Shown: positions 25,970-35,576 of the stretch, one piece after another
How positions within the stretch are numbered: position 1 is the stretch's first letter
How the letters are laid out: every line of letters begins with the position of its first letter
Source: an uncultured Clostridia bacterium
Lineage (GTDB): Bacteria; Bacillota; Clostridia; Christensenellales; Borkfalkiaceae
Assembly: GCA_947630035.1 (NCBI GenBank)
Contig: CANRFW010000002.1
Location: 1 to 53,634, forward strand
DNA: 53,634 bases
Direction: 5' to 3'
Translations under genes and position numbers: made by a program
The notes under the pieces: generated by a model
Told to the model about the DNA's origin: nothing
Database searches by the model: none
What the model saw: only the letters and a program-made list of their open reading frames with translations

Positions 25970-26044
25970 TATGTGCGCCCGCGACGTATGTGTACACGCC
26001 CGCGACGTATGTGTACATGCCCGCGACGTATGTGTACATGCCCC
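25966..26044. repeat. 21-bp tandem repeat (3-4 units)
   Basis: (acgtatgtgtacatgcccgcg)n. Confidence 0.9.
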
Positions 26045-26159
26045 GATCATATAAGCACGTCACACCGTATATAAGCACGTCACCCCGAGCGCAGTCGAGG
26101 GGTGACGTACAAAAGCGGGCGGGGCAGGATGACGCGTTTGCGCGCCGTTCACCCCTCTC

Positions 26160-26242
26160 CTCATACCGACGCCGCACCGCGGCGGAGCGTATCTTTCATG
26201 GGAAGATTCACTCACTCCGCCTACGGCTCCGTTCGGAATGAG
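26160..26242 (+). repeat. R4 element
   Basis: CTCATACCGACGCCGCACCGCGGCGGAGCGTATCTTTC...GAAGATTCACTCACTCCGCCTACGGCTCCGTTCGGAATGAG. Confidence 0.92.
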
Positions 26243-26359
26243 GGACAACCAACCCGCCCACCCCCGTCCCTTGCGGGACACCCCCTCCCGAGGAGGGGGC
26301 AGGGGGAGAGCGTTTTCCCCGTCCGCCCGTGTACGTCATGTCGCCGTGCCCGTAGAACA

Positions 26360-26486
26360 CGTCATTCCGACGCCGCGCCTTTTGCGGCGGAGGAATCTCA
26401 CCGCTTTTCAAAAAAGAGTTTCCTCACGCGTCAGTGGCGCCCGCCCGCAATTTGCGGGCGGGCGCCACTGACGGTTCGGAATGACG
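26360..26486 (+). repeat. R5 element
   Basis: CGTCATTCCGACGCCGCGCC...GGTTCGGAATGACG, near identical to 3289-3415. Confidence 0.93.
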
Positions 26487-26542
26487 TACAAAAGAGCCGC
26501 GGCGGGTTAATACGTCATGTCGCCCCGCCCGCGCACCCAATA

Positions 26543-26627
26543 CGTCACCCCGTTCCGCCCGCAGCTATGAATGCTATCGAAGGGCGGCACGAGCCGTAAG
26601 GCGAAGTAGCGCAGTCGAGGGGTGACG
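26543..26627 (-). repeat. R1 element
   Basis: CGTCACCCCGTTCCGCCCGCAGCTATGAATGCTATCGAAGGGCGGCACGAGCC...GCAGTCGAGGGGTGACG. Confidence 0.92.
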
Positions 26628-26880
26628 CGGTCGTTTTCCGCTCCCGCATTACGGCATGCCGCCCGCTTGAAAAAGCGTATAACCGCCCCCGTAAATATTC
26701 ATTTATTCCGAATTTTCCCGCGGAAAGGTATAGTATGATAAAATTTTCACAAGATTCATACGGCGTATTGCTTGTTTTTTTCGCGCGGATATGGTAAACT
26801 TGGTTTGATAGCGTTAAAAATGCGGGAATGCGCGCCCGTGCGCGTAAACAAAAATTACCCCTCCCGCACGGAGGTAGGGC

Positions 26881-29800
26881 ATGAAAAAGAAAATATGGCT
26901 GGCTCTTGCTTGCGTCGCCGCCGCCGTCACGGCGGTCTGCGGGCTTGCCGCCTGCAAAAAACCCAAGGGGGCGGAATACACCGTGAATGCCGTCAACGTG
27001 GGGGGGCTGCACGTCCCCAACGTCGCGGTCGAGGTGTACACAAAGGGCACGGAAGAGACGGGCAACCCCCGCTTTTCGGGCACGACGGATATCCGCGGCG
27101 CCTATGTGTTCAATATCGGAAAGACGGAGACGCCCTCCGATTTCACCGTAAAAGTCAGCTGCCCCGCGGGGTACACCGAGGTAAACGGGGGGCCGTATAC
27201 CATCACGGGGGCGACCCGCTCGCTCGACATCTCCCTCTCCTCCGCCCTCATCACGGGGGAGGACGTGCCCGCAAACAAGCAATATCAGCTCGGCGATATC
27301 GTCTATGACTTCGCCCTCTCCGACCCCGAGGGGGTGGAGTACACCGTATCGGGCATGCTTCAAAGTTACGGCATGCTCATGATCAATTTCTGGGATCTCA
27401 ATTGCGCCCCGTGCCTTGCCGAGATGCCCGATCTTCAGGAGTCTTACACCGCCCACGGCGAGGGCGGGCTTCTCTGCATCGACGCGAATATCATCGGCGG
27501 ACCCGATACCAATGCGGGCATTCTCGAGTTTAAGACGGACGGCGGCTATACGATGCCCCTCGTTCTCGACAGCGGCACGGCGACCAGAATCACCTATTCT
27601 TTCAACGTCACGCAGGCGCCCATCACCGTCGTCATCGACCGCTACGGCTGCCTCGTCTACCGCCATGTCGGCAGTACCGACCGCAGCACCTTCGATCGTC
27701 TCTTCGAAAAATACGGCGACCCGAACTACAGGCAGGACAGCTACCTTTTGGGCGGCGGCGGTGAGGGACAGGAAGAGCTTGAATACACCGCGCCCCCCGC
27801 AAATATCCAAAGGCCCTCCTCCGCCCAGCTCGCGGCGGCGGCAAACGGGGCAGGGTTCAACGGAACGTATACCTTCGATATCACGATGGAGGGCGTCGGC
27901 GACGCCGACCTCAGCTGGCCTTGGCATATCGGTTCGGACGGGGACGGCTCCTATATCTATCCCGCCAACACGGGCACCGATCTCTCCTTCGCGACGGTCA
28001 CCGTCGATTTCGAGGTGGAGCAGGGGGTGCGGAACGATCCCGATGCGAAGTACATTCTCGCCTTCGACTATCTCATCTCCTCGGAGGACTACGACTATTT
28101 CTACGTCGCCGTGGACAATGCCCTCATGTACCAATTCTCGGGCACGGCGAACACGGGCTGGCAGACCTGCTATCCCCTCGTCGCCGAATATGCGGGCACC
28201 CACAGGCTCATGCTCCTCTATGTGAAGGACCAGCAGTCCTCGGCCGGGGATGACATGGCAAAGGTAAAGAATATCCGCCTCATCTCGGAGGACGAGATCG
28301 ATATTCCCTCTCTCGACCTCGCCCGCCCCGCTTCCTACAAGTGGAACGGGCAGAACTACGACGGTTATGTGGATTATGAGATAGACGAGCAGGGCTTTTA
28401 TCACTATGACGACGGCAAGGAAGGGGTAAGCGGCTCCTATATCTTCGCCGACCTCATGGGCATCACCAACTTCAATACGCGGGTCGACAACGAGAACTCC
28501 ATCTCCAACTACTCGGTCCTCGGCTACTTCGATTTCAACACCGTCTCCTCCGATAGCGACGATTGGGATCCCGATCTCGACAAGACCGCCCGCATCTCCG
28601 AGTGGCTCGTCGGCGCCAACAATTCCCGCCTCTACGGGCTGACCGTCGTCGACGAAGAACTCAAAGGGCTCCTCACCGATTTCTATGAGAAGGTCATCGG
28701 CGGGGCGGACAAAAAGAAGAGCTGGCTCGAGTTCTGCGTGTGGTTCGCCCACTTCGGCACCGATGAAAAGGACGACGGCATCAACACCGAGGACGAGAAC
28801 CCCGTCCGCGGCCTCACCGACAGGATGGCGATCCCCGTCGTCGGATATTACACCGCGGAAGACGATATCTATGTGCGCGACGGCGCGGGCAACACCGTGC
28901 CCGACCTTGTCCACTACACCAAGCCCGGCGAGGAGCCCTACACGGGCAACCCGACCATTAAAGACGAGTACCGCAACGACGTCTATATCGACCGCATCCT
29001 CATGCCCCGCGGCATGCGCTTCTCCTTCACGCCCACGGTATCGGGCGCCTACAGGATCCATACGCAGAGCCAAGAGCTGTACGACACGATGGGCTGGCTC
29101 CGTCTCGGGGACGGCACCCTCCTCACCGAAACGGATGCGGCGCGCGAGGCGCTCCCGCCCGAGGGAGGGGACTACAATCTCATCCTCACCTACTATATGA
29201 AGGCGGACACCTCCTACTACATTGCCCTCGGCCCCGCGGATATCGTCAATTACGGCGTGCCCTTTACCTTCACGGTGGAGTACCTCGGGGAGCGCTACTA
29301 CTCTTGGCAGAACGCCGCGGCGGAGGGCGAGTATGCCACCGTTGCGGACGAGGGAGACCTCACTACGGGCGAGGTGATCAACGTCATGTACGTCTTCCCC
29401 GTATACGATGAGGAGACCAAGACATGGTACGACGCTCTCCGCGACGAACAGGGCAACCCCATACTCGACAGCTACGGCAGGTCGCAGGCAGATAGGGACG
29501 ACCCGCTCTATGTCGACTTCGTGAACGGCACCCCCTTCGCGCCCGATCAGTCCATCGAAGAGGCGCTTGCAATGGGGGAGGAGACGGCAGCCTACGAAAG
29601 AGTGAGGAAGATCATCAACTGGGCGCTCGCGAGAAAAATAGACTTTGCAAGCACGGCGGAGACCCCCCTTGCGACGATCAACGACGGCAAGCCGCTTTCG
29701 GATAGCGACTACCTGAACCTTGCCGACCAGATTGCGAACGGCACCTACGGCTACGGCGAATCGGTGTATATCGAGGGGGCGGACCTCGTTGCGTTCAGAA

Positions 29801-30132
29801 ATTGCACCACGGTGGGGGACGTTGTGAAATTCCTCCGCGAGCGGTACCTCTGCGCCTTTGACTTTACTCATTGCGATTGGGTGGACAGGGAACACCGCCA
29901 AGACTACACCGCAAAGATCGAGGAATACCTTGCAACGGCGAAGGCGAATGAGGGCACGACGGACGGCGGCAAACACGGCGAAGACGCGGGTTGCGTGGTC
30001 CTCAACAACGAGCTGAAAGAGATCCTCTCGATCTACGCGCAGCGCTATGGCTGGAGGGGCCTCGATACCGATTGGATCCGCCTTGTAAGGCACTTCGAGT
30101 ACATGGGTCCCACGGATCCCGCGAAGGGATAA
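26881..30132 (+). CDS. 1083-aa lipoprotein with TlpA/thioredoxin-like domain
   Basis: Signal/lipobox VCGLAACKK; beta-rich N-terminal domain; MLMINFWDLNCAPCLAEMPDLQ (CAPC); large C-terminal region of unknown function; SD ggaggtag. Confidence 0.88.
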   Translation: MKKKIWLALACVAAAVTAVCGLAACKKPKGAEYTVNAVNVGGLHVPNVAVEVYTKGTEETGNPRFSGTTDIRGAYVFNIGKTETPSDFTVKVSCPAGYTEVNGGPYTITGATRSLDISLSSALITGEDVPANKQYQLGDIVYDFALSDPEGVEYTVSGMLQSYGMLMINFWDLNCAPCLAEMPDLQESYTAHGEGGLLCIDANIIGGPDTNAGILEFKTDGGYTMPLVLDSGTATRITYSFNVTQAPITVVIDRYGCLVYRHVGSTDRSTFDRLFEKYGDPNYRQDSYLLGGGGEGQEELEYTAPPANIQRPSSAQLAAAANGAGFNGTYTFDITMEGVGDADLSWPWHIGSDGDGSYIYPANTGTDLSFATVTVDFEVEQGVRNDPDAKYILAFDYLISSEDYDYFYVAVDNALMYQFSGTANTGWQTCYPLVAEYAGTHRLMLLYVKDQQSSAGDDMAKVKNIRLISEDEIDIPSLDLARPASYKWNGQNYDGYVDYEIDEQGFYHYDDGKEGVSGSYIFADLMGITNFNTRVDNENSISNYSVLGYFDFNTVSSDSDDWDPDLDKTARISEWLVGANNSRLYGLTVVDEELKGLLTDFYEKVIGGADKKKSWLEFCVWFAHFGTDEKDDGINTEDENPVRGLTDRMAIPVVGYYTAEDDIYVRDGAGNTVPDLVHYTKPGEEPYTGNPTIKDEYRNDVYIDRILMPRGMRFSFTPTVSGAYRIHTQSQELYDTMGWLRLGDGTLLTETDAAREALPPEGGDYNLILTYYMKADTSYYIALGPADIVNYGVPFTFTVEYLGERYYSWQNAAAEGEYATVADEGDLTTGEVINVMYVFPVYDEETKTWYDALRDEQGNPILDSYGRSQADRDDPLYVDFVNGTPFAPDQSIEEALAMGEETAAYERVRKIINWALARKIDFASTAETPLATINDGKPLSDSDYLNLADQIANGTYGYGESVYIEGADLVAFRNCTTVGDVVKFLRERYLCAFDFTHCDWVDREHRQDYTAKIEEYLATAKANEGTTDGGKHGEDAGCVVLNNELKEILSIYAQRYGWRGLDTDWIRLVRHFEYMGPTDPAKG

Positions 30133-30236
30133 TTCCCCGAAAATGCCCAATGGGGTGCGAAAAACCGCAAGAAAAGCAAGATACCGAACGGTACGCACCA
30201 CGCACAAAGCGGCAATGCCGCATGCACACAAATCTT

Positions 30237-30262
30237 ACAGCCCCGCCTCCGCGGGGCTGTTT
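30237..30262 (+). terminator. Intrinsic terminator
   Basis: ACAGCCCCGC-ctcc-GCGGGGCTGTTT. Confidence 0.75.
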
Positions 30263-30292
30263 CGCGCCCGCCGCGTCCCGCGCGGCGCGCTA

Positions 30293-30380
30293 CCCCGCCC
30301 CGCCCAATACGTCACCCCGCCCCGCCTAACACGTCGCCCCGTCCCGCCTAACACGTCGCCCCGTCCCGCCCAACGCGTCA
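30293..30380. repeat. 22-bp tandem repeat (4 units)
   Basis: ccccgccccgcccaatacgtca / ccccgccccgcctaacacgtcg / ccccgtcccgcctaacacgtcg / ccccgtcccgcccaacgcgtca. Confidence 0.92.
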
Positions 30381-30405
30381 CCCCGAGCGCAGTCGAGGGG
30401 TGACG
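30376..30405. repeat. R2 element
   Basis: CGTCACCCCGAGCGCAGTCGAGGGGTGACG. Confidence 0.92.
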
Positions 30406-30416
30406 GTATGAACAAT

Positions 30417-30500
30417 GTCATGTCTCGACGATGCTACTTCGCCTTACGGCTCGTGCCGCCCTTCGATAGCATTCATAACTGCGGGCGGGGCGACATGACG
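30417..30500 (+). repeat. Chimeric R1 core with R3 (CATGTC/GACATG) ends
   Basis: GTCATGTCTCGACGATGCTACTTCGCC...GGGCGGGGCGACATGACG. Confidence 0.88.
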
Positions 30501-30584
30501 TATACAAGCGGTCGTGCGTGCCCCGATTACCGCGTCATCCTGCCCCGCCCGCGTATACACGGTATGCCCTGCGTTGGGTTACCG

Positions 30585-30750
30585 CGTCATCCTGAGCCGA
30601 TACAGAATGAATAAAACGCCCAAGCCCATCGTGCGAAGGATCCCGAAGTACGAAGTCCGCAATACATACTCGTCGCTTATATCCTCGGGATTCTTCACCC
30701 CCAACGAGTATTCCGCATAACGAAGTAGTACGCGGGGGTTCAGAATGACG
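30585..30750 (-). repeat. R6 element (~166 bp), inverted relative to 38151-38317
   Basis: CGTCATCCTGAGCCGATA...AAGCCCATCGTGCGAAGGATCCCGAAGTACGAAGTCCGCAA...CGGGATTCTTCACCCCC...GGTTCAGAATGACG. Confidence 0.92.
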
Positions 30751-30824
30751 CGTGAAACGGGCGGTAGTCTCAAAACAATGGGCGGGGTTCAGAATGACGC
30801 GCGAAACGGGCGTTGGCGCACATA

Positions 30825-30954
30825 CGTCACCCCACCCCGTCCCGCCCGCAGCTATGATTGTTGTCGAAGGGCGGCACGAGCCGTAAGGCGAAGTAGCGTA
30901 GTCGAGGGGTGACATGTAAAACCGCGTCATGTCTCGACTGCGCTCGACATGACG
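30825..30954 (-). repeat. R1 element plus adjacent R3 element
   Basis: R1 30825-30913; CGTCATGTCTCGACTGCGCTCGACATGACG 30925-30954. Confidence 0.9.
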
Positions 30955-31167
30955 TATACGAGCGACATGACGTACACATGCGGGGTGCCGCCGCTTTCGC
31001 CCGTCATCCCGCCCAATACGCCACCGCGGCCCTCGAATATGCGCATTTATGCGCCGCATTTGTGAATATTTGCGGAAAAATTCGGTTTTTTTCAAATCGG
31101 GCTTGGAATATGGTTGCCAAAATTTCCCGCCCGTGCTACAATGAAAGCATCAACGGAGGTGATCCCC

Positions 31168-31566
31168 ATGAAAAAGTTCTTTCGAAAAATCGTTCTCGTC
31201 TGCGCGCTTCTCACCCTCGCGCTCGCGTCCCTGTCCCTCTATGCCTGCGAGTCGGACGGCTACACCGTGTATGTAAAGGATGCGGAGGGCAACGCCTATA
31301 CCGAGGTCACGGTGCAGGTCTGCGCGACGGGCAACAGCAGCTTTTGCGATCAAAATTTCCGCACGGTAGATAAGAACGGCAAGGTCGTCGTTCCCGCCCT
31401 TCACACCACCGATCCCGTCACGGGCAACCCCACCGATGAAGTGGTTGAGGAGGTGGTGGTCCACCTGTATACGCCGGACGGCATGGCCCTGCCCGGCAAT
31501 ATCACCTATGAAGAAGTGACCGTAAAACTCGGCAAGAGCGTGACGGTCGTCGTAACGGTTGCATAA
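31168..31566 (+). CDS. Small lipoprotein with a beta-rich domain
   Basis: MKKFFRKIVLVCALLTLALASLSLYACESDGYTVYVKDAEGNAYTEVTVQVC; SD ggaggtgatc. Confidence 0.8.
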   Translation: MKKFFRKIVLVCALLTLALASLSLYACESDGYTVYVKDAEGNAYTEVTVQVCATGNSSFCDQNFRTVDKNGKVVVPALHTTDPVTGNPTDEVVEEVVVHLYTPDGMALPGNITYEEVTVKLGKSVTVVVTVA

Positions 31567-31575
31567 GGAGGCGCC

Positions 31576-32622
31576 ATGAAAAAGATTTGGGCAACGGCCA
31601 CGGCCCTGTGTTTAGGGCTTCTCGTCCCGCTCGCGGCATGCGGCCCCGAGGGCGGAACTTCCTATTCCACCCCCACGGGCGGCACGGGCTTCGGCGAGTA
31701 CGACGTAGACCGCACCGTCGAGAACGGCGGGAAGACGAACAGCATCGTAGGGGCGAGCTTCGATCCCTACAGGGTCACGGAGGGGAGGTACGCCGTCACC
31801 GTGGCGGACGCCGAAAGCAAGGTGTATTTCGCGTTCGGTGCGGGCAAGACGGGCATCTTTTCCGTCTCCTCGGAGGGGGACGCCGACCCCTGCGTCACTC
31901 AACTTTTCGGGAACCCGATCGGGGGCATCCGCAACCTCGGCGGGGAGTACGGCAGCGACAACATTTCGGAGACCGATAAGAATTTCAAGTACGAATTCAA
32001 GTGCGACGAGCGCGACATGGAGGGCGCGGGCGGCGTGCTTTACTTCGAGATCGGCATCTCCGATCCCGCCTCTGCGGGAAAGGCGTTCGGCATCGTCTTC
32101 AAGTACGAGCGCGAATACGTCCCCGAACAGCCGATCGAGACGACGGTCATCCCCGTCACCGAGCAGTTCAAGGAATTCGAGACCCCCTCGGGCACCCTCA
32201 TCATGCCCGACGCGATCGAGACGTTCAGCATGGACTTTACGCCCGTCCTCGGCACGGACGGCTACTATCACAAGGGCGCCGCGGACGGCCCTCTTCTCTA
32301 TGCCCTCATCAAGACGCCCGCCCGCCCCTTCGGGTACACGGCGGATGATCCGACCGCATTCGACACGATCAACACGGCCGACCCCGGCAATTTTATTTTC
32401 AGCGACGGGAAGACCTACCGCTACAACTATATCTCCTTTGTCGAGACGTATATCGCACACGCGAACGACGCGGGCATATACCCCTGCACCGAGGAGTGGG
32501 CGGAATTCCTCCGCCTGTATGTGACGCGGGACGCGGGGACATTATCGTTTATTGAGGAGAAGATGATGAAAGTGCTGCCCGAGGGCTACGAGTGGCTCGC
32601 CGGCTGCGGCTACTACGAATAA
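31576..32622 (+). CDS. Lipoprotein of unknown function
   Basis: MKKIWATATALCLGLLVPLAACGPEGG; 348 aa; follows the small lipoprotein by 9 nt. Confidence 0.82.
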   Translation: MKKIWATATALCLGLLVPLAACGPEGGTSYSTPTGGTGFGEYDVDRTVENGGKTNSIVGASFDPYRVTEGRYAVTVADAESKVYFAFGAGKTGIFSVSSEGDADPCVTQLFGNPIGGIRNLGGEYGSDNISETDKNFKYEFKCDERDMEGAGGVLYFEIGISDPASAGKAFGIVFKYEREYVPEQPIETTVIPVTEQFKEFETPSGTLIMPDAIETFSMDFTPVLGTDGYYHKGAADGPLLYALIKTPARPFGYTADDPTAFDTINTADPGNFIFSDGKTYRYNYISFVETYIAHANDAGIYPCTEEWAEFLRLYVTRDAGTLSFIEEKMMKVLPEGYEWLAGCGYYE

Positions 32623-32673
32623 GCGGCTGCGGCAAATACGCATTGCGCTGCCGCGAAGAAACGGAAAATACAC

Positions 32674-32703
32674 AAGCCGCCCCGATCGCGGGGCGGCTTT
32701 TTC
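32674..32703 (+). terminator. Intrinsic terminator
   Basis: AAGCCGCCCCG-atc-GCGGGGCGGCTTTTT. Confidence 0.88.
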
Positions 32704-32773
32704 GCCGCGAATTTTCATGACACCGTCTATGCAGCCCACCACGCCATTCCTCCGCCGCCCGTGCGACCCACCG

Positions 32774-32803
32774 CGTCATGTCTCGACGATGCTCGACATG
32801 ACG
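32774..32803. repeat. R3 element
   Basis: CGTCATGTCTCGACGATGCTCGACATGACG. Confidence 0.9.
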
Positions 32804-32892
32804 TGTGGCCTGTACCAATCGTCCTCACGCGTCACCCTACGTTACCCCGATGCCCACACACGTCATTCCGACGCCGCCCGTGCGGCCCACCG

Positions 32893-33018
32893 CGTCATTC
32901 CGACGCCGCGCCCTTTGCGGCGGAGGAATCTCATCTTTTTCAAAACAGAGTTTCCTCACACGTCTCAAACGCCCGCCCGCAATTTGCGGGCGGGCGTTTG
33001 AAACGGTTCGGAATGACG
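32893..33018 (+). repeat. R5 element
   Basis: CGTCATTCCGACGCCGCGCCCTTTGCGGCGGAGGAATCTCATC...GGTTCGGAATGACG. Confidence 0.92.
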
Positions 33019-33077
33019 TACAAAAGAGCCGCGGCGGGCGGCGCTGGGAGTAAAAAAACCGCGGCGATCGGCGCGGG

Positions 33078-33108
33078 GAGTAAAAAACCGCCCGCGGAGG
33101 CGGGCGGC
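33078..33108 (-). terminator. Intrinsic terminator (minus strand)
   Basis: CCGCCCGCCTCCGCGGGCGGTTTTTT on minus strand, just past the polyferredoxin stop. Confidence 0.85.
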
Positions 33109-33112
33109 GCAT

Positions 33113-35572
33113 TTATGCTTTCGCGGCTTCGATCTGTTCGATAAGTTTCTCGTAGGTGAGGGAGCCGTGGTTTTTGAAGGAGACGATTCCGTCCCCATCC
33201 ACGATCAAAGTGTACGGCCAGAGGCGCGCCCCGCCGAGTTTCACGAAGGTCTCGCAGGTATCTCCGTTCACGGTGTCCTGCAGGAACGTGAGGGAGTAAT
33301 CCGCCCACTTCATCTTGTCCGTGATGAATTCGGGTACGGGCTGGTCGGCCTTCCCCTGTATCGCAACGATCGTGATTTCGGGGTGTTCCTCTTGCGCCCT
33401 GTTGAAGTCGGGGAGTTCCGCGATGCACGGCCCGCACCATGTCCCCCAGAAGTTGACGACGACCACCTGTCCGCGGAGGGCGGAGAGGGAGACGGTCTCC
33501 TCGAGAAGGGCATACGTTCCGTTTTCGCCGTAGCCGTAGCGGGGGAGGGTGAAGTCGGGGCAAAGATAGCCGATCTGGGGACGGGTAAACGGAACTTTCA
33601 CCGTGTTTACGCGCTCGGCCTGGGTGCCCGTGCCGTCGTCGATCGTAAGAATAGTGTGCGTTTCGTCGAGGACGAACGCCACGGGGAGGGCGATCTCTTT
33701 CTCTTCGAGCGCCGCAAAGAGGGCGCCGCCCTCGTTTTCCGCAACGGGGGTGACGCCGAGGGCGAGCAGCTCTTCCGTAGCCGCCCCCTCGGGAATTTCC
33801 GCGCTCACGGCATAGAGGGCGCTCTCCTCTTCGAATTGCGGGTACTCGGCAAAGAAGGTCTCCTGCGCCTCTTTCACCGAACGGATGAGGGAGGGGTCGG
33901 CGCCGTCCCACACGACGAGGACCGCCGTGCGGCCGCCCACGCTCTTATAGAACTTTTCGGTCTTCCCGTCCGCGGTCTCCACCTTAAAATCGGAAAAGCG
34001 GTCGCCCGCCTCAAAGCCGAAGGAGACGGACTCCGCCGCGAATACGTTGTAGTAGAGGAAACCGCCGAGAAAGAGCAGGAAGGCGAGCGCATACGCCGTT
34101 ATGCGGAGGGCGAGGCCCGTCTTGCGCCCTTTCTTTTGTGCGGGCGCGGGCGCAGGCGCGGAGGGAGCGGAAGGGGCGGAGGGAGCCGCCGAAATTGCCG
34201 ATATGGGGGCGGAATTTGCGGAGACAGGTGCGGGTTGCAGGAGGGAGCTTAGGGGCTTTTCCTCCACGGGGACGGGGGCTATTGCGTTCTCGTGTACAAA
34301 GAGGGAAGCGCCCTTCCACGAAATCGCCTTGGCGGGACAGGCGGGGATGCACTCCCCGCAGTTGATGCACTCATGGTCGCCGACCCGTTTTATATCCATC
34401 TTGCACTTCTGCACGCACAGCCCGCAGTCGGTACACTTGTTCTTATCGAGCTTCACGCCGAGGAGGGCGATCTTGTTGAAGAAGCCGTAGATGGCGCCGA
34501 GGGGGCAAATGAAGCGGCAGAAGGCGCGGAAGATGAAGACGCACGCCGCCGCGATCACGCAGAAGAGGGCGAATTTCCATGTAAAGAGGGGGCCGAGCAT
34601 GCCGCCCGCTTCGGTAAGGCCGAAGTATTCGGCGTTGTTGGGGTTGAAGAGCAGTGCCACCCCTCCGCCGAAGGTGCCCGCGGGGCAGATATATTTGCAG
34701 AAGGCGGGCACGGCGGCTCCCCCCATGCCGTACATGATGGGGATGACGATGACGAAGATCGCAAGGAAAACGTATTTGAGATAGGAGAGGATGCGGGTGT
34801 AGCGGCTCTTTTGGAGTTTGGGGGTCTTGATCTTATAGAGAAGTTCCTGCCCGAGCCCCACGGGGCACAAGAATCCGCACACCGTGCGTCCGAGGAGAAT
34901 GCCGAGAAGGGCGAGGATGCCGATCACATAGTAGGGGGCGCGGGTGCCCGAGTTTGCAAAGGCGTTCTGGAGGGCGCCGAGCGGGCACGCACCCACCGCA
35001 CCCGGGCAGGAGTAGCAGTTGAGGCCGGGCACGCAGGCGTACTTTGTCGCCCCCGCATAGATGGAGACGGGCCCGCCCGCAAATCCCGCAATGTTGGCAT
35101 TGGCGAGGAGGGCGGCGTACACCTGAATGAGTCTGCGCTTGGAGATGCGCTTCAGAAGGAGGGCGACGCCGACCGTCACCGTCCCGATGAGGGAGAGGTA
35201 GGGACCCGCATGGGTCGAAATGCCGCAGAGCGCCGCATACACGACGGCAAGCACGAGCGCGAGAAGGGAGAAGAGCATGGCCGCGCCCGAGACAACACAC
35301 CTTGCGATAAACAGCCCTTTTTGCGCCCTTTCCTTCCCGGGGATGAACAGGAGGACGAGGGAGGCGAGGGTACACGCCGCGGAAAGGAGGGCGAAGAGTT
35401 CGGCGGGGAGAACGGGGAATTCCTCCCGCGTGAGGGTCTTTGCGAAGAGCCACAGGTTGCCGTTGTCCTTAAACCAAGGCATGGCAAGGCCCGTCACGAG
35501 GAGGACAAGCCCCATCGCGGCGAGGGCGAGGGAGGGGAGAGCGGGCAAGTTTTTGAGTTCGTTCTTGTTCAT
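33113..35572 (-). CDS. Membrane polyferredoxin (NapH/NosR-like) fused to C-terminal TlpA-type thioredoxin domain
   Basis: Multi-TM with CGFLCPVGLGQELLYKIK, CRFICPLGAIYGFFNKI; CTDCGLCVQKCKMDI, CINCGECIPACPAKAI; C-terminal VVVNFWGTWCGPCIAELPDFN. Confidence 0.92.
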   Translation of the reverse strand: MNKNELKNLPALPSLALAAMGLVLLVTGLAMPWFKDNGNLWLFAKTLTREEFPVLPAELFALLSAACTLASLVLLFIPGKERAQKGLFIARCVVSGAAMLFSLLALVLAVVYAALCGISTHAGPYLSLIGTVTVGVALLLKRISKRRLIQVYAALLANANIAGFAGGPVSIYAGATKYACVPGLNCYSCPGAVGACPLGALQNAFANSGTRAPYYVIGILALLGILLGRTVCGFLCPVGLGQELLYKIKTPKLQKSRYTRILSYLKYVFLAIFVIVIPIMYGMGGAAVPAFCKYICPAGTFGGGVALLFNPNNAEYFGLTEAGGMLGPLFTWKFALFCVIAAACVFIFRAFCRFICPLGAIYGFFNKIALLGVKLDKNKCTDCGLCVQKCKMDIKRVGDHECINCGECIPACPAKAISWKGASLFVHENAIAPVPVEEKPLSSLLQPAPVSANSAPISAISAAPSAPSAPSAPAPAPAQKKGRKTGLALRITAYALAFLLFLGGFLYYNVFAAESVSFGFEAGDRFSDFKVETADGKTEKFYKSVGGRTAVLVVWDGADPSLIRSVKEAQETFFAEYPQFEEESALYAVSAEIPEGAATEELLALGVTPVAENEGGALFAALEEKEIALPVAFVLDETHTILTIDDGTGTQAERVNTVKVPFTRPQIGYLCPDFTLPRYGYGENGTYALLEETVSLSALRGQVVVVNFWGTWCGPCIAELPDFNRAQEEHPEITIVAIQGKADQPVPEFITDKMKWADYSLTFLQDTVNGDTCETFVKLGGARLWPYTLIVDGDGIVSFKNHGSLTYEKLIEQIEAAKA

Positions 35573-35576
35573 TTTC

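Noticed and set aside
26545-30231. 1228-aa minus-strand ORF
   Set aside because: Antisense to the signal-peptide-bearing thioredoxin lipoprotein gene; low-complexity V/R/G/D composition typical of open antisense frames in high-GC DNA.
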